DNA of 64,000 bases from Trema orientale (GCA_002914845.1 JXTC01000001.1:3067488-3131487), one strand, 5' to 3'; shown: positions 35,644 to 48,209, numbered from the stretch's first letter. The notes: generated by a model from the letters alone, not told the origin. A program made the numbers and translations.

Positions 35644-38600
35644 ATGGATAATATAATGAGCAAGCTTCGGAATTTGGATGCTTACCCCAAAATCAACGAG
35701 GATTTTTACAGCCGTACGCTCTCTGGGGGCGTTATCACCATTGCTTCCTCCATTGTTATGCTCTTGCTCTTCCTCTCCGAGCTCCGTACGTACTCTTTTT
35801 TTTTTTCTGGTTATTTTTTACATTATTTGAGTATGGAGTTTGGTGATCCCTGGTATTCGTCTAGGGGCCTTATATGTTATTTATTTATTTGTTTTATATA
35901 TATATATATATTGGAGATTCGTTCATCAAGCTTAGGAAGTCGTTCGAATTTGATCTGGTTGCTTAATCTAGGGTTTTTGTTGGCCTGTGATTGCTCATAT
36001 TTGGGAAAATTGAGGCATTTAAGCTGCTAATATTACCTTATGAATAACTGGGAAAGGCATGGAATCCGTAGACTATATATTCCTTGGATTTATATGCTAA
36101 GTTTTCTGGTTCTAGTTTCTTTCACCCTCTTTATTTTTATGGTGGTGGAAGTGGAGCTATGTTCTGCGCACATGTCGATAGAGCAATAAACCTGCATTAC
36201 TCCATTCTCACAAGGGAAGGAGTAAAGTCAACCCATGTATTACCCTTACGTATGTACTATATGTATATGTCTATACATATAACTGTATGTATAGAATGCA
36301 TATGCGTCTTATGGTCTAGGCTTTGTCTATGAAGACACCTTTTATCTGGTATTGTTAGTGCTAGGCTTTGTCTATGAAGACACCTTTTATCTGGTATTGT
36401 TAGTGCTACATACCGGTGCTATTTAGGTTGTCATGTTCTTTTCCAAGTCTGTATTCTTTATGAGTTACTGTGGTGAAATGCTTATTGTTCTATTTATTTC
36501 AAAGCCTAAAATCTAAATGATGTCTTTCTGTTGTATTAACTTATGTTTCTACTTGGATGCAGGGTTATACCTTCATGCAGTTACTGAGACAAAGCTCGTG
36601 GTCGATACTTCAAGAGGAGAAACCCTGCGTATCAATGTAATGCTAATTCCCTGAGAATATCAGATATATTTTAATTATTGGATCTTTCTTCGTAATTTTA
36701 CCTGAATAGATTTCTCTTGTCACATCCTCTCTTATGGAAATTCTACCATGACTTTCTTCGATAATAAAAGAAATCTTGTGTTGATCTTGAAACCTATAAT
36801 TGAACATGTGTTGCTGTGATATTCTCCAATTATCAACTTGAACTAATTGATCTCTGCTCTTTTTGATTTCTGAAAGTGCAGTTTGATGTCACCTTCCCCG
36901 CCCTTCCTTGTTCAATACTCAGTCTTGATGCCATGGACATAAGTGGAGAGCAACACCTGGATGTAGTATGTATCAGGGGATGTATTTTTTCATTTACTAT
37001 CGGTTTTATTTTCACTTGATTGTTATACTCAGCAAAAAGTTTTAAACTGGGATCTTTCTAGTTAACTTTTTTTTTTTTTTTTTAATCATTTCCCAAACCC
37101 TCTTAAGCGCCTTAAACACTTTGTATATTGCTTCAGAACTTATGACCTTGTGTTTGTTGTTAAAGTTTGACTGGTTTTAAAATTGGGTTCTCGTATTACT
37201 GCAGAAACATGACATAATCAAGAAGAGACTAGATTCTCATGGCAATGTAATAGAAACCAGGCAAGATGGAATTGGTGCACCAAAGGTAGTATAAGATGTT
37301 TCTTGATTGTTAAACTCTTGGACCAATTTTCTTTTCTTATCCAGTCATATCTGTATATAACGGTAGAATATGTAGTCCCTACCAAATTCTGCAAATTTCT
37401 AATTTCTTACTAAATACGATCAGTGTTAAATGGTGCACTTTTCTTGTTCATGTTACTATTTGTTGATCTTAATTTAAGATTCATACCATTTCTTTCCCAT
37501 TCATCGGTTTGATAGACAACAAACTATCATCAGAAATGATAGGATATAGTTTTACCTCCTGTCATGAATTGTTTTAGGGATTTAAGATTCTCATCTAAAG
37601 AATAAATTAATAAATTCATGTTGTCTCTATTTTCCAAATACAGTTGGTTATTGGCTGAGAATGATGTTTTTAGGTGGCTTGACAATGTTTAAATTCCCGT
37701 TGACTAATTATGTTTTAGTTTCTGATTACATTTATTTTTCAAAAGTTCAAAATCAGTGCCTTCCTTTTTCTCTTTTGTCCAACAGAAAAGCAGCATCATT
37801 TATATGTTTATTTCCTTTTTGTTCTTCAATTTCACTTTCAAACAAATAGAATTTAGGAACTATAGATTATCTCTCTTTTGGTGCGTTATGTGTCTTTTAT
37901 TTCACTAATTTGCATTTCTTCTTGATACAGATTGAGAAGCCTTTGCAGAGACATGGTGGCAGGCTTGAGCACAATGAGACATACTGTGGTTCCTGCTATG
38001 GTGCGGAAGCGGTACGCACTAATTATGAACCCATGTTGATTAAGATGAACTCTGGATAATGAAGTTCAATGTACACTGACTAATAGATGTCACATTTGAG
38101 CGTTTAAGTTATCTAGTTGCAAGTTTCCATATTAGTTTTTCTTCCTTTCTTTTTCTTTTTTGGGAATAGTTTTATGCTGGAACTCTCAATTATATTTTGA
38201 GAAGAGACGAAAATTATAAGACATTGCCTTCTAAATGTTTTTCCTTATACTTCTTTACTAATAGAGTTTTTTATTTTCACTGTGTTCATTTTGAACTCTG
38301 GTCTTGTTTACCTCCACAGACAGACGAGGATTGTTGTAATAACTGTGAAGAAGTCCGTGAAGCATACAGGAAGAAAGGTTGGGCATTGTCAAATCCAGAT
38401 TTGATCGATCAGGTCTGTAACTGTGAGAACTCAAGCCCTACTGAATACAATGAGTATTTGAAATTGAAATGACGCTCTCATGTTAGACACTTGTAATTTT
38501 CGTTTGTTTCATCCAACCCGGCGTTCCTTGAGTTTCTTGTTTCTATCGTTGTACTGTGATGCTATACTTCTTAGCATACTACATTTGATTATCTTTTCAA

Positions 38601-40601
38601 TTTTGGGGAGAAAGTTGACTTCATAGCTTATCTATCTGAATTCTNAAAAAAAAGTCCATGCATTGTCCAAACAAATTGTCATTTGATAGAAGTTGAATTG
38701 ATTAAGATTTTTTGTTAATGCAGTGCAAAAGAGAAGGTTTTCTACAAAGAATTAAAGACGAAGAAGGTGAAGGATGTAATGTATATGGATTCCTCGAAGT
38801 TAATAAGGTAGCTGGGAATTTCCATTTTGCACCTGGAAAAAGTTTTCAGCAATCAAACGTTCACGTCCATGATCTTCTGTCATTTCAGAAGGATAGTTTT
38901 AATGTAAGACATGATTCATGGAACTCGGTTTCTTTTTCGTGTGATTTTTTTTTATTTTATATCTTGAAGAAGCGTGCATTGGTTGTATTGCAATTAAACC
39001 TTTAGATATCCTCACTCTTATTTATTTGAATCTAAGTATGTATTTTAATATTAACGTCAACTATTGCTTTGTTCGATGAAATTAATTTATAATGCATGAT
39101 ACAGATTAGCCACAAGATCAATAGATTGGCTTTTGGGGACTATTTTCCTGGTGTTGTGAATCCTCTTGATGGGTTTGTTTCTCTATTTGTCTTTCTTTTC
39201 CTTTCAAATTCTAGTTGGTCATTCGTTCTACTGGAAGCTCTAATTTTTTTCACTTCGGCTGCTTGTGGTATTGTACGTTCTTGACATATGCTACTTCATT
39301 GTTCTTTTTCATCTTCAGTGTGAAGTGGACGCAACAAACACCCAGTGGGATGTATCAGTATTTTATCAAGGTATGTCCCATCCATTCATTCTCTAAAATG
39401 ACCTGATACCCCTGCATCAATCTGAATTGGATGCAGTAGAAAGATCAATAGTTGCGGTATCATTTTGCTCTCAGATTTTAACAGATGATTGCTATTTATT
39501 TTGTAGGTTGTACCGACTGTTTACACAGATGTGAGTGGACACACTATCCAGTCGAATCAGGTAAACATCTTAGTTATATGCCTTTATTCAGTTTCTGGTT
39601 TATTTCATGCGTAACATGGAGCATGACATTTAGCCAATGCATTTTGCAGTTCTCTGTTACTGAACATTTTAGGACTTCAGAATATGGGAACCTTCAGTTT
39701 CTTCCTGGAGTATTTTTCTTTTATGACCTTTCTCCAATTAAGGTAAGTTTTGCCACTTATGCTGACTCAGATAAATCCAGAAGTATATAATGTTTATTGT
39801 ACCCACACTACTTTTTTTGTGAAGTGATTTGCAGATATTGTTGGATTATGGATCTTTTTTACATGGTCTCATCTTTACCCAATTTGCATGTTTCAGGTGA
39901 CTTTCATGGAGGAGCATAGTTCATTCTTACACTTCCTCACTAACGTGTGTGCTATAGTCGGAGGTAATTCCTAAATACTCTTACCTTTCCTCTTACCTTT
40001 GTTCTATAGACCAACTATGGAATAGTTTTTTGTTGCCAATATATATGATCATTATTGCGTTCAACTTAGGTTATATATCGCTGTATTCTTCCTTGTCTCT
40101 TCATTATGGATTTCGATATGCATATTTGCATTTCAGACATATGCATTCATCTATGAGGCTTGCTGAACAGTGGCTAATCTTTTTATCTGACCTTTGATAT
40201 GTCAATAATTTGTTTTCATTTGAACCCTGCTGTTTTAAGCTTATTTTGCATCGAAAGTTGCACTTTTAATTCCTCTCTTCCCATGTTCTCCCCTTCCGCT
40301 TTTCTCCATATGATATTTTTTTTTTATGCATTCTGCTCAACTATTAAATTTGGGCGTTGCAAAGCTAATTTTTATCACGACTGATCGTGCATTTTCTCTG
40401 CATTGTCTGTGATGTCTAAATTTGGTCTCACTAATGTGCGTCCTCCTGATAATTTTTCTGTTGTTTAACTTGATCCATGAACAAATGCCTGGTTTGCTAT
40501 TGTTTTCAGGTGTTTTCACCGTTTCGGGTATCCTAGATTCTTTTATATACCATGGCCAGAAGGCAATCAGGAAGAAGATGGAAATCGGTAAATTCAGTTG
40601 A
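35644..40601 (+). CDS. ERGIC3: ERGIC3 / Erv46-type ER-Golgi cargo receptor
   Basis: Membrane protein that cycles between ER and Golgi in COPII/COPI vesicles and helps sort cargo, in other organisms together with Erv41. Thirteen coding exons, all with GT-AG introns and an unbroken frame: 35644-35785, 36563-36636, 36882-36965, 37205-37285, 37931-38011, 38320-38412, 38724-38903, 39105-39172, 39319-39370, 39507-39560, 39650-39742, 39897-39963 and 40510-40601. Total 1161 bp, 386 residues, the normal plant length. It starts MDNIMSKLRNLDAYPK (ERGIC_N domain). One membrane segment is at about residues 28-46 and a second at about 343-368. Between them lies the large lumenal COPII-coat Erv domain with the cysteine cluster CGSCYG...CCNNC. 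The short cytosolic tail ends KKMEIGKFS. A pyrimidine-rich leader (35410-35480) precedes the start. The N at 38645 lies in intron 6 and does not touch coding sequence. The gene looks intact. Confidence 0.96.
36316..36405. repeat. 45-bp perfect tandem duplication in ERGIC3 intron 1
   Basis: CTAGGCTTTGTCTATGAAGA and the rest of a 45-bp unit ending TTGTTAGTG occur twice in succession without a difference. Being intronic, it should not affect the protein. Confidence 0.95.
38645..38645. other. Single-N assembly gap in ERGIC3 intron 6
   Basis: An isolated N before an A-run, between the exons ending at 38412 and starting at 38724. As at the other two N positions, the true missing length may be larger than one base. 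Confidence 0.6.
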
Positions 40602-41540
40602 TTGTTTCTGTTGGCACATATTGCTGCTGAGCTTGTTGGTTTGCCTTTCGGTGGCTTTTAGAACAGAAAAAATGAAGGGACGAATGTAATGGACTCCTGC
40701 CTACCGTAAGACGGCATCTTTTGATCAGGAACTGCAATTTTGTTATGATGTCTGCTTATTCACTGAATTGGGTTGAAATTCATCATCTACATTCAGACGG
40801 TGCCTAAAATGTTATATCAGTACACTTGACTACTAACGTCAACACCTGTGTGAATGTTAAGAGAAGGGTTTTTCCTTTTGTTAGTGGTGAATTTACAGAT
40901 TTGATATCGGGACATCATTGGGAAATTACAAATCTAAAAGAAATTGTTCATTTTTCTTTGCTGTCCCCCTTTTTTGTCTCCTGATTGGATTAGCATCTTT
41001 GTATTGTTTTAAGAATTTTGCAGAATGAGACGTCGTTTGGATCTTAAGACTAACTGAAACTCAGGAACACCATCCCAAGTTCAAGGTTTGCTTGACAATA
41101 TTTTCGCTTTTGTGTTTTTTTGTTTTTGTTTTTGAAAGTGAAACAACTAGAGATCTTATCAAATAAGATCTGGAGGACTTCTTATAAGCCCCGAATGTTG
41201 GGATTAAAGTTCTATGGGTGATTAACACTTTTTTCTCTTATCTAATCTTTGCAAAACCTGTTGGCTATATATAATTTTATTAACGATACTTTCTGCTAGT
41301 CTTGGGGCTCTCCTTGAATATTGGATTGAATTCATCAAAGCTATGCATGCCATTGCTAAGTATGTGTAAGTTAAAAATTTTGGCTCCAGCTACTTGGACA
41401 ACCGGTTAGAAAGATAGTTTAAATTTCAAAGATCTTAAACATTGGTAACTTTACACGTCGCTTGTTGTCAGATGTCGTGTCCAACACATCAAGGTTCTGA
41501 AGATCAAATATTTTTGTCAGACCACCAGGGAATGGTCCAT
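40602..41540. other. ERGIC3 3' flank, no further gene supported
   Basis: The first few hundred bases are expected to be the 3'UTR. No convincing polyadenylation signal can be singled out among the AT-rich sequence. Nothing else is recognised up to the transposon boundary. Confidence 0.5.
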
Positions 41541-41631
41541 TTAAGTCATCTCTGTCTCATTACACCAAAATGGTCTAATTTTTATACTAAAATGGTATAA
41601 ATGTCACATTATAAAGTAATTATTTCTGACT

Positions 41632-41728
41632 TTTATCAGCTCTTCACATTGATCTAAATTTTACTATCTTAATGCGTTGGAGCACGTGTAAAGCTGGCAA
41701 GATTTTTTGATTATTTCTGGCTTCTCTT
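41632..41728. repeat. 94-bp tandem repeat, unit 1 (interrupted)
   Basis: Starts TTTTATCAGCTCTTCACA and runs through ATGCGTTGGAGCACGTGTAA to GGCTTCTCTT, where the copia 5' LTR begins. A remnant of a preceding unit (AATTATTTCTGAC) is visible just upstream. The array resumes at 46791. Confidence 0.8.
41724..41728. repeat. Target-site duplication of the Tnt1-like copia
   Basis: CTCTT here and CTCTT at 46791-46795 flank the element exactly, the 5-bp duplication expected of an LTR retrotransposon. Confidence 0.9.
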
Positions 41729-42203
41729 TGTTAAAGAATGTGAGCAGTCAAAAATAGTGACCAGTCACATTTTTTGACAATGAAATACAAGAACATGTCT
41801 TTTACTCTTATCATCCAAGCTTATTTTTGTTGACAATGGGCAGCTATTGTAGGCTACCAACCATGTAAAAGGGAAAGATTTTAGTCTATAAATAGACCTC
41901 TTCATAACTCCATTTTGCATCTCAACAGAAAGAGAAAAAAATCCCAATATAGAGAGAAAAAAAAGAGCTTCAAACTAAGAAGAACTTGAGAGAATTTTGT
42001 GAGATAAATTCTTGGGTGTAATTGGGGTCAGGGTTGTGAGTGTTATAAACACTGTGTAAATTTTTCTCCCTATAGTGAAAGATCTGCAATAGTCCCATGG
42101 ACGTAGTCAAATTGGTGAATCACGTAAATTGTATCTTCTTATTTCACTTTATTTATCACTTTTACAATTTGACGCGTCTACTTGAGAGGTTATTTCCCTA
42201 ACA
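41729..42203 (+). mobile_element. 5' LTR of Tnt1-94-like copia
   Basis: 475 bp from TGTTAAAGAATGTGAGCAGT to ...TTTCCCTAACA. A TATA-like TCTATAAATAGACC is near 41885. A primer binding site follows immediately. Compared with the 3' LTR it has clearly more differences than the pair of copia element 2 (roughly 8% by eye), so the insertion is older. Confidence 0.92.
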
Positions 42204-42204
42204 A

Positions 42205-42217
42205 CTGGTATTAGAGC
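42205..42217 (+). other. Primer binding site of Tnt1-like copia
   Basis: CTGGTATTAGAGC just after the LTR matches the initiator methionine tRNA 3' end with one mismatch. Confidence 0.85.
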
Positions 42218-42279
42218 GCCAGGTTGAAAACTGTTCATACACAAGGCACTATTCATGTATACGGTACTGTCCACTTATA

Positions 42280-45200
42280 TGAAAAGTCAACAGTAAGAAG
42301 TGATAGCTGGAGAAGACAGATCGAGACCCGGTATCAGCAAATTTGACGGTTCAGATTTCTCATTCTGGAAATTACAGATTAGAGATTATCTGCATAGCAA
42401 GAAATTGCATCTGCCTCTGTCAGGGGTAAAACCAGAGAAAATGAAGGACGATGAATGAAAGGCCCATGATCGACAGGTGTTAGGTATAATTCAATTGATA
42501 TTAACGAGGAACGTTGCTCACAATATGGTGGAGGTAAAAACCACGGTGGAGATGATGAGCATCCTATCAGATATATATGAGAAACCATCGGCAAATAACA
42601 AAGTTCATCTGATGAAGAAGTTGTTTAATTTAAAGATGGGAGAAAGTGCTTCAGTAGCAGCACACATCAACGAATTCAACACGATCGTCTCACAATTGAT
42701 GTCTGTTGAAATCAATTTTGATGATGAGATTCATGCTCTCATTCTTTTGGGGTTTTTACCGAATAATTGGGAACCTATGAGAGCGACGGTTAGCAATTCT
42801 GTTGACAAAGGGAAGTTACAGTTCAATAATGTCAGGAATCGAGTTCTCACCGAGGAAGTGCAAAGAGTAGATTCCGGTGAAGGAACATCGTCGAGTTCTG
42901 CCCTAAATCTCGAGAACAACGAGAGGAATTCTAACCGAGGTCGCGGTAGGTCCAAATCAAGGAATAGTAGAGACAAGTCCAGACCAGGAAGAAAACTAAA
43001 GTGCTGGAACTGTGGCAGGACTGGCTACTTAAAAAAGAATTGTAAAGCACCAAAGAAGAAAGACAACTCGCACAATGCCAATATTGTAACTGAGGAGGTA
43101 CAAGAGGCTTTACTATTGTCTGTTGATAGTTCAATTGATTCTTGAGTTTTAGACTCAGGAGCCTCATTTCATACCACTGCATACCGAGAGATTATCGAGA
43201 ATTACGTTTCTAGTAATTTCGGTAAGGTGTATCTGGCTGACGGAGAATCATTGGAAATTGTTGGTATAGGTGATATTCGTTTGAAGATGTCAAATAGATC
43301 GGTGTGGAAAATCCAGAAAGTAAGGCATGTACCAGGCTTGATGAGGAATCTTATCTAGATAGGACAGCTTGATGATGATGGATACAACGCGACTTTTTCT
43401 AATGGCTCGTGAAAGGTCAGCAAAGAAGCTATAGTTGTTACTCGAGGAAACAAAACTGGGACTCTTTATATGACTTTCAGTTGCAGAGATACACTAGCAG
43501 CTGTAGATGCCGGTGTTAATTCAAGTCTATGGCACTGTAGACTTGGGCATATGAGCGAGAAGGGAATGGAAGTGATGCTGTCAAAAGGAAAGCTACTGGA
43601 GCTGAGGTCAGTTGAGCATAGTCTCTGTGAAAGCTGTATCTTTGGCAAACAAAAAAGTCTGAGCTTTTCAAAAGGCGGAAGAGAACTGCGTGTGGCAAAG
43701 TTGGAGCTAGTCCATGTAGACATGTGGGAACCATCCCCTGTGACATCCCTTGGAGGCTCACGATATTGTATCACTTTCATTGACGATTCAAGCAGAAAGG
43801 TATGGGTTTATTTTTTGAAAAATAAATCTGATATCTATGATACCTTTAAGAAGTGGAGAGCCATAGTAGAAAATGAGACCAATTTGAAAGTAAAGTGTTT
43901 GCGATCTGATAATGGAGGAGAATATAAAGATGATGAGTTCAAGAGATATTGTGCACTAATTGGGATCAAGATGGAGAAAACTATTCCTAGAAAACCACAT
44001 CATAATAGTATAGCTGAAAGGATGGATAGGACCCTAAATGAATGTGCTAGGAGCATAAGGTTACATGCTGGATTACAAAAAATATTCTGGGCTAAAGCAG
44101 TTAGCACTGCAGCATTTCTGATCAATATGGGACCCTCAACACCTCTTGATTTCAAAATACCAGAAGAGGTTTAGAGCGAAAAAGAGGTAAAACTTTTATT
44201 CTTGAAAGTTTTCGGCTGTTTATCCTATATTCATAAAACTTTTATTCTTAAAAATTTTCGGCTGTTTATCCTATATTCATATCGACCCTGGTAGTCGAAA
44301 TAAGCTCAATCCAAAATCCAAGAAGTACTACTTTGTCGATTATGGCAACGATGAGTTTGGTTCTTATTTCTGGGATAACCAAAGTAGGAAGATCATCAGG
44401 AGCAAAGATGTTATCTTCAATGAGGATGTGTTGTACAAGGACAGATTGGGCACTAGAGCTAATAGTACATGTCCTGAAGTCAAAAAGATAGACAAAGTGC
44501 CATTGAACGACATCCCTATAGATGAGGTGAAGAATAATGCCCGGGAAAATAAAAAAGTTATGGCTCCCGAGCCGGATCCATAAACTTCTGTAATTGAACT
44601 CAGGAGATCCTGCAGAACCACTCGACCGCCACAAAGATATTCCCCTGTACTGTGTTACATTCTATTGACTGATAGAAGAGAGCTAGAGACTTATGAAAAA
44701 GCTATGCAAGATGATGAGTCAATTAAGTGGGAGTTAGTCATGAAAGATGAGATGGATTTGCTGTCGTCTAATAAAACATAGGAGCTGGCTGAACTACCAA
44801 AAGGAAAGAAGGCACTACACAACAAGTGGGTCTACCGAATAAAGGAAAAGCATGATGGTAGCAAACGGTACAAAGCAAAACTTGTTGTAAAAGGTTTTCA
44901 GCATAAAGAAGGTATTAACTACACTGAGATTTTCTCTCCAGTGATCAAACTGACCATAATCAGAACAGTACTCGGTTTGGTGGCTAAGGAAGACATGTAT
45001 CTAGAGCAGCTAGATGTTAAAGCGGTGTTTCTCCATAGTGACTTAGAGGAAGAAACTTATATAAAGCAACCACGAGGCTTCGAAGTACAAGGAAAGAAGA
45101 AAATAGTGTGCAAACTTCAAAAGAGCTTGTATGGTCTCAAACAAGCTCTAAGACAGTGGTACAAGAAGTTTGCTAGATTCATAAGTAACAGTGGTTACTT

Positions 45201-46214
45201 GAGATGCCAGGCAGATCATTGCTGCTATGTGAAGATGTTTGACAATTCCTACATTATTTTACTTCTATATATAAATGATATGTTAGTTAATTGCTGAAGC
45301 TTGTATAGAGGAAATTAACAAGCTCAAGAAAGAATTGTCAAAAGAATTCTCAATAAACGACTTAGGAGCAGCAAAGTAAATCCTTGGGATGAGGATTTCT
45401 AGAAACAGGATGAACGGAACGTTGAAGTTATCGCAAACGGAATATATAAAGAAGATGCTTAACAGATTCAATGTGGACAGAGCAAAACTTGTGAGTACTC
45501 CTTTAGCTAGTCACTTTAAACTAACTAAAGGGCAGTCATCCTCGACGGAGGAGGAGCAGACCTACATAGCGAAGGTACCTTATGCGTCTGTTGGTAGTCT
45601 TATATATGCCATGGTGTGTACTAGACCAGATATAGCCCATGCAATGGGAGTTGCGAGCCAATATATGAGTAATCCAGGTAAACAATACTGGGAAACAATA
45701 AAGTGGATTCTCAGATATTTGAGAGGTACTGCAGATAAAGCCCTATATTTTAGAAGACGGGTTTGGGCTTATAAGGCTATGTGGATGCTAATATAGCCAG
45801 TGATTTAGATGGCAGGAAGATTACTACTGGATATGTATATAACAGTTAGTTGGGTTTCCAAGTTGCAAAAGATTGTTGCACTTTCAACTACTGTGGCAGA
45901 GTACATTGCTGTAACAGAAGCTTACAAAGAGATGATATGGTTGAACTTTCTTGGAGGAACTAGGTCACAAGCAAGAGAAGAATGTGTTGTATTGTGACAG
46001 CTAGAGTGTAATTCACTTGGTAAGAAATCCCGTTTTTTATGCTAGAACAAAGCATATACAAGTACGATATCACTTCATCAGATCAGCTTTGGAAGATAGA
46101 GTCTTAGTACTTAATAAGATTCCGAAAAGCAAAAATCTTGCAGATATACTAACGAAGACAGTGACCATTGATAAACTGAAGTTATGTTCAGCTTCAATTG
46201 GCCTGCAAGCGTGA
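42280..46214 (+). pseudogene. Tnt1-94-like copia gag-pol, inactivated
   Basis: Polyprotein of the Tork/Tnt1 type. Gag starts near 42280 (KFDGSDFSFWKLQI). Its zinc knuckle near 43001-43043 reads CWNCGRTGYLKKNC, so the His is replaced by Tyr. The protease VLDSGASFHT begins right after the stop at 43143. Integrase has WHCRLGHMS...CESCIFGK near 43528-43650 and catalytic acids in VHVDMW, FIDDSSRK and SIAERMDRTL. RT starts near 44690; its catalytic box near 45270 reads YINDM rather than the family's YVDDM, so one catalytic Asp is Asn. RNase H pieces run to KNLADILTK near 46133. Stops include 42456, 43143, one near 43356, one near 43410 and 44172. A 46-bp duplication at 44189-44280 shifts the frame. 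The element is dead, but complete in layout. Confidence 0.92.
44189..44280. repeat. 46-bp tandem duplication inside copia pol
   Basis: Two adjacent units with AAAACTTTTATTCTT and TTTTCGGCTGTTTATCCTAT, differing at two bases. Because 46 is not a multiple of three, it also breaks the reading frame between integrase and reverse transcriptase. Confidence 0.9.
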
Positions 46215-46287
46215 AGAAGAGAGATGGACTACTACATTGATCATGATGTGTGAAGACTGATTAAAATCAAGTATTCAAACAGGAGAT

Positions 46288-46790
46288 TGTCAAAGAATAT
46301 GGGCAGTCAAACTGTCAAAGAATGTGGACAGTCAAAAATAGTGACCAGCCACAATTTTTGACAATAAAATATAAGAACGTGTGTTTTTTGCTCCTACCAT
46401 CCAAGCTCATTTTTGTTGATAATGGACAGCTATTATAGGCTGCCAACCATGTGAAGGAGAAAGGTTTTAGCTTATAAATGGACCCCTTCACAACTCCATT
46501 TTGCATCCCAACAAAAAGAGAAAAAATCCCAATATAGAGAGATAAAGAAAGAGCTTCAAACTAATAAGTTCTTGAGAGAATTTTTATGAGAAAAATTCTT
46601 GGGTGTAATTGGGGTCAGGGTTGTGAGTGTTATAAATACTGTATAAATTTTTCTCCCTATAAGGAAAGATCTGCAGTAGTCCCGTAAATGTAGCTAAATT
46701 GATGAACCACGTAAATTGTATCTTCTTATTTCACTTTATTTATCACTTTTGCCATTTGACGTGTCTACTAGGAAGGTTATTTTCCTCACA
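46288..46790 (+). mobile_element. 3' LTR of Tnt1-94-like copia
   Basis: Follows the polypurine tract AAACAGGAGAT. It starts TGTCAAAGAATATGGGCAGT and then repeats this opening block (TGTCAAAGAATGTGGACAGT), a small duplication that makes it about 25 bp longer than the 5' LTR. It ends CCTCACA directly before CTCTT. The complete element is 41729-46790 (5.06 kb). Confidence 0.92.
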
Positions 46791-47060
46791 CTCTTATCAA
46801 CTCTTCACAGCGATCCAAATTTTCCTATCTTGATGCGTTGAAGCATGTGTAATACTGGCGAGATTCTTTAATTATTTCTGACTTCTCTTATCAACTCTTC
46901 ACACCAATTCAAATTTTCCTATCTTGATGCATTGGAGTATGTGTAAAGCTGACGAGATTCTTTAATTATTTCTAATTTCTCTTATAAACTCTTTACACAA
47001 TTTTCCTTGATGCATTAGAAGATGTGTAAAGCTGATAAGATTCTTTATTGTTTTGCTATA
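46791..47060. repeat. 94-bp tandem repeat array, continued
   Basis: Unit 2 at 46793-46886 and unit 3 at 46887-46980 share CTTATCAACTCTTCACA, AAATTTTCCTATCTTGATGC and GAGATTCTTTAATTATTTCT. Unit 4 from 46981 is shortened. Together with unit 1 at 41632-41728, at least four units existed before the copia insertion. Confidence 0.88.
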
Positions 47061-47178
47061 AATAAAAACATTCAATTCGAGACATTCAAATTATTCTCTT
47101 ATTGCAAAAAATTATTCAAAACAGACCTTTTTTTCTTTACACCACTTCTGTTCTCTAACTATCCGCTAGTTTAAAAAA

Positions 47179-48209
47179 ATGACTAGTCGATCTACAGGAT
47201 ATAGTGTCAGTAAAGATATGATCCTCTATCAAGTTTATTTAGATTTTTCTCAATACCCAATTATGGGTAGGTATCAATCTGCAAATATCTTTTGGTCTCG
47301 AGTGGAGCAAAAGTGCGATGAAGCAAGAAGCAAGAATTGAGAGTATCATAACCTACAGTCGGTGCAATCTTCAATGGGAACTATAATTACTGAAACAAAG
47401 AAGTTGAATGGGTGCCTGAAATAAGTAGAAAATATGAATCCAAGTGGTGCTTCGGGCGAAGATATTGTGAGTACTTATTAAATTTTATTTATTTTTTTAT
47501 ATATTATTAGTATTATTGATTACTTAATCTTACATGCACAATAATTTGTAGTTATATCGAGCGAAGCAGTTCTTTATACAAGATCCCAAGTTCAAAAAAA
47601 GGCTTCAAATTTGATCATGTTTGGAATATTATCGAGGATTATGAAAAATTTAAAGATGACGTCTCTATTACAAGACAAACTACTTGAAGGCAAACTATGA
47701 ATTGTGACTTATCACAGTCATATAATCCCACTCATGAATTACCTATATCAACATCTCTTGGGCTATCATCATTTTCTTCTAACTTCGATGATGACAGAAT
47801 TAGTACTACTTCATCTCAACGACTCATTGTGGTGAAGAAAGCCAAACTAAAAAGAAAAATCGTGAACAAATATCATCTACTGTGAACAAACTCCATGAAG
47901 ATAATCGACAACTATTAGAGATATTAAAAAAGACTAATTTGGATAGACGACAATAAATAAACATATATAGGCAGAATATAGCCTTCAAAGAGATGGAGGA
48001 AGAAAAAAAAACTACTAAAAGACTTGAATTCTATCTCTGATCCAAACGTACATGAGTATTTTCGAGTTAAACAAGTAAGAATTGTTCAAAAAAAAGCCCA
48101 ACAATAACAACAACAGGAACAAGAAGGAGGGCCTTCTTCTGCCGCTAATGCTTTTGATCAATATTTCAAGGATATTCAACATTCTGGAAGCGATCTACCA
48201 AAATACTAA
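47179..48209 (+). pseudogene. Broken Myb/NAM-associated ORF1-like gene of Harbinger type
   Basis: Starts MTSRSTGYSVSKDMILY near 47179 and continues with the conserved-looking QSANIFWSRV. An intron at 47467-47551 (GTGAGT...TTGTAG) separates it from a second part with AKQFFIQDPKFKK, then DHVWNIIEDYEKFKDD. A PGLSSF-like (LGLSSFSSNFDD) block, SSQRLIVVKKAKLKRK and a terminal GSDLPKY follow before TAA at 48207. This is the layout of the plant family often labelled No-apical-meristem-associated C-terminal domain or glutathione S-transferase T3-like, which is related to PIF/Harbinger ORF1 proteins that help the transposase bind DNA. Stops (for example in exon 1 after EARSKN) and frameshifts, one at an A-run near 47600, make it non-functional. 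It supports the Harbinger reading of the surrounding element. Confidence 0.75.
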
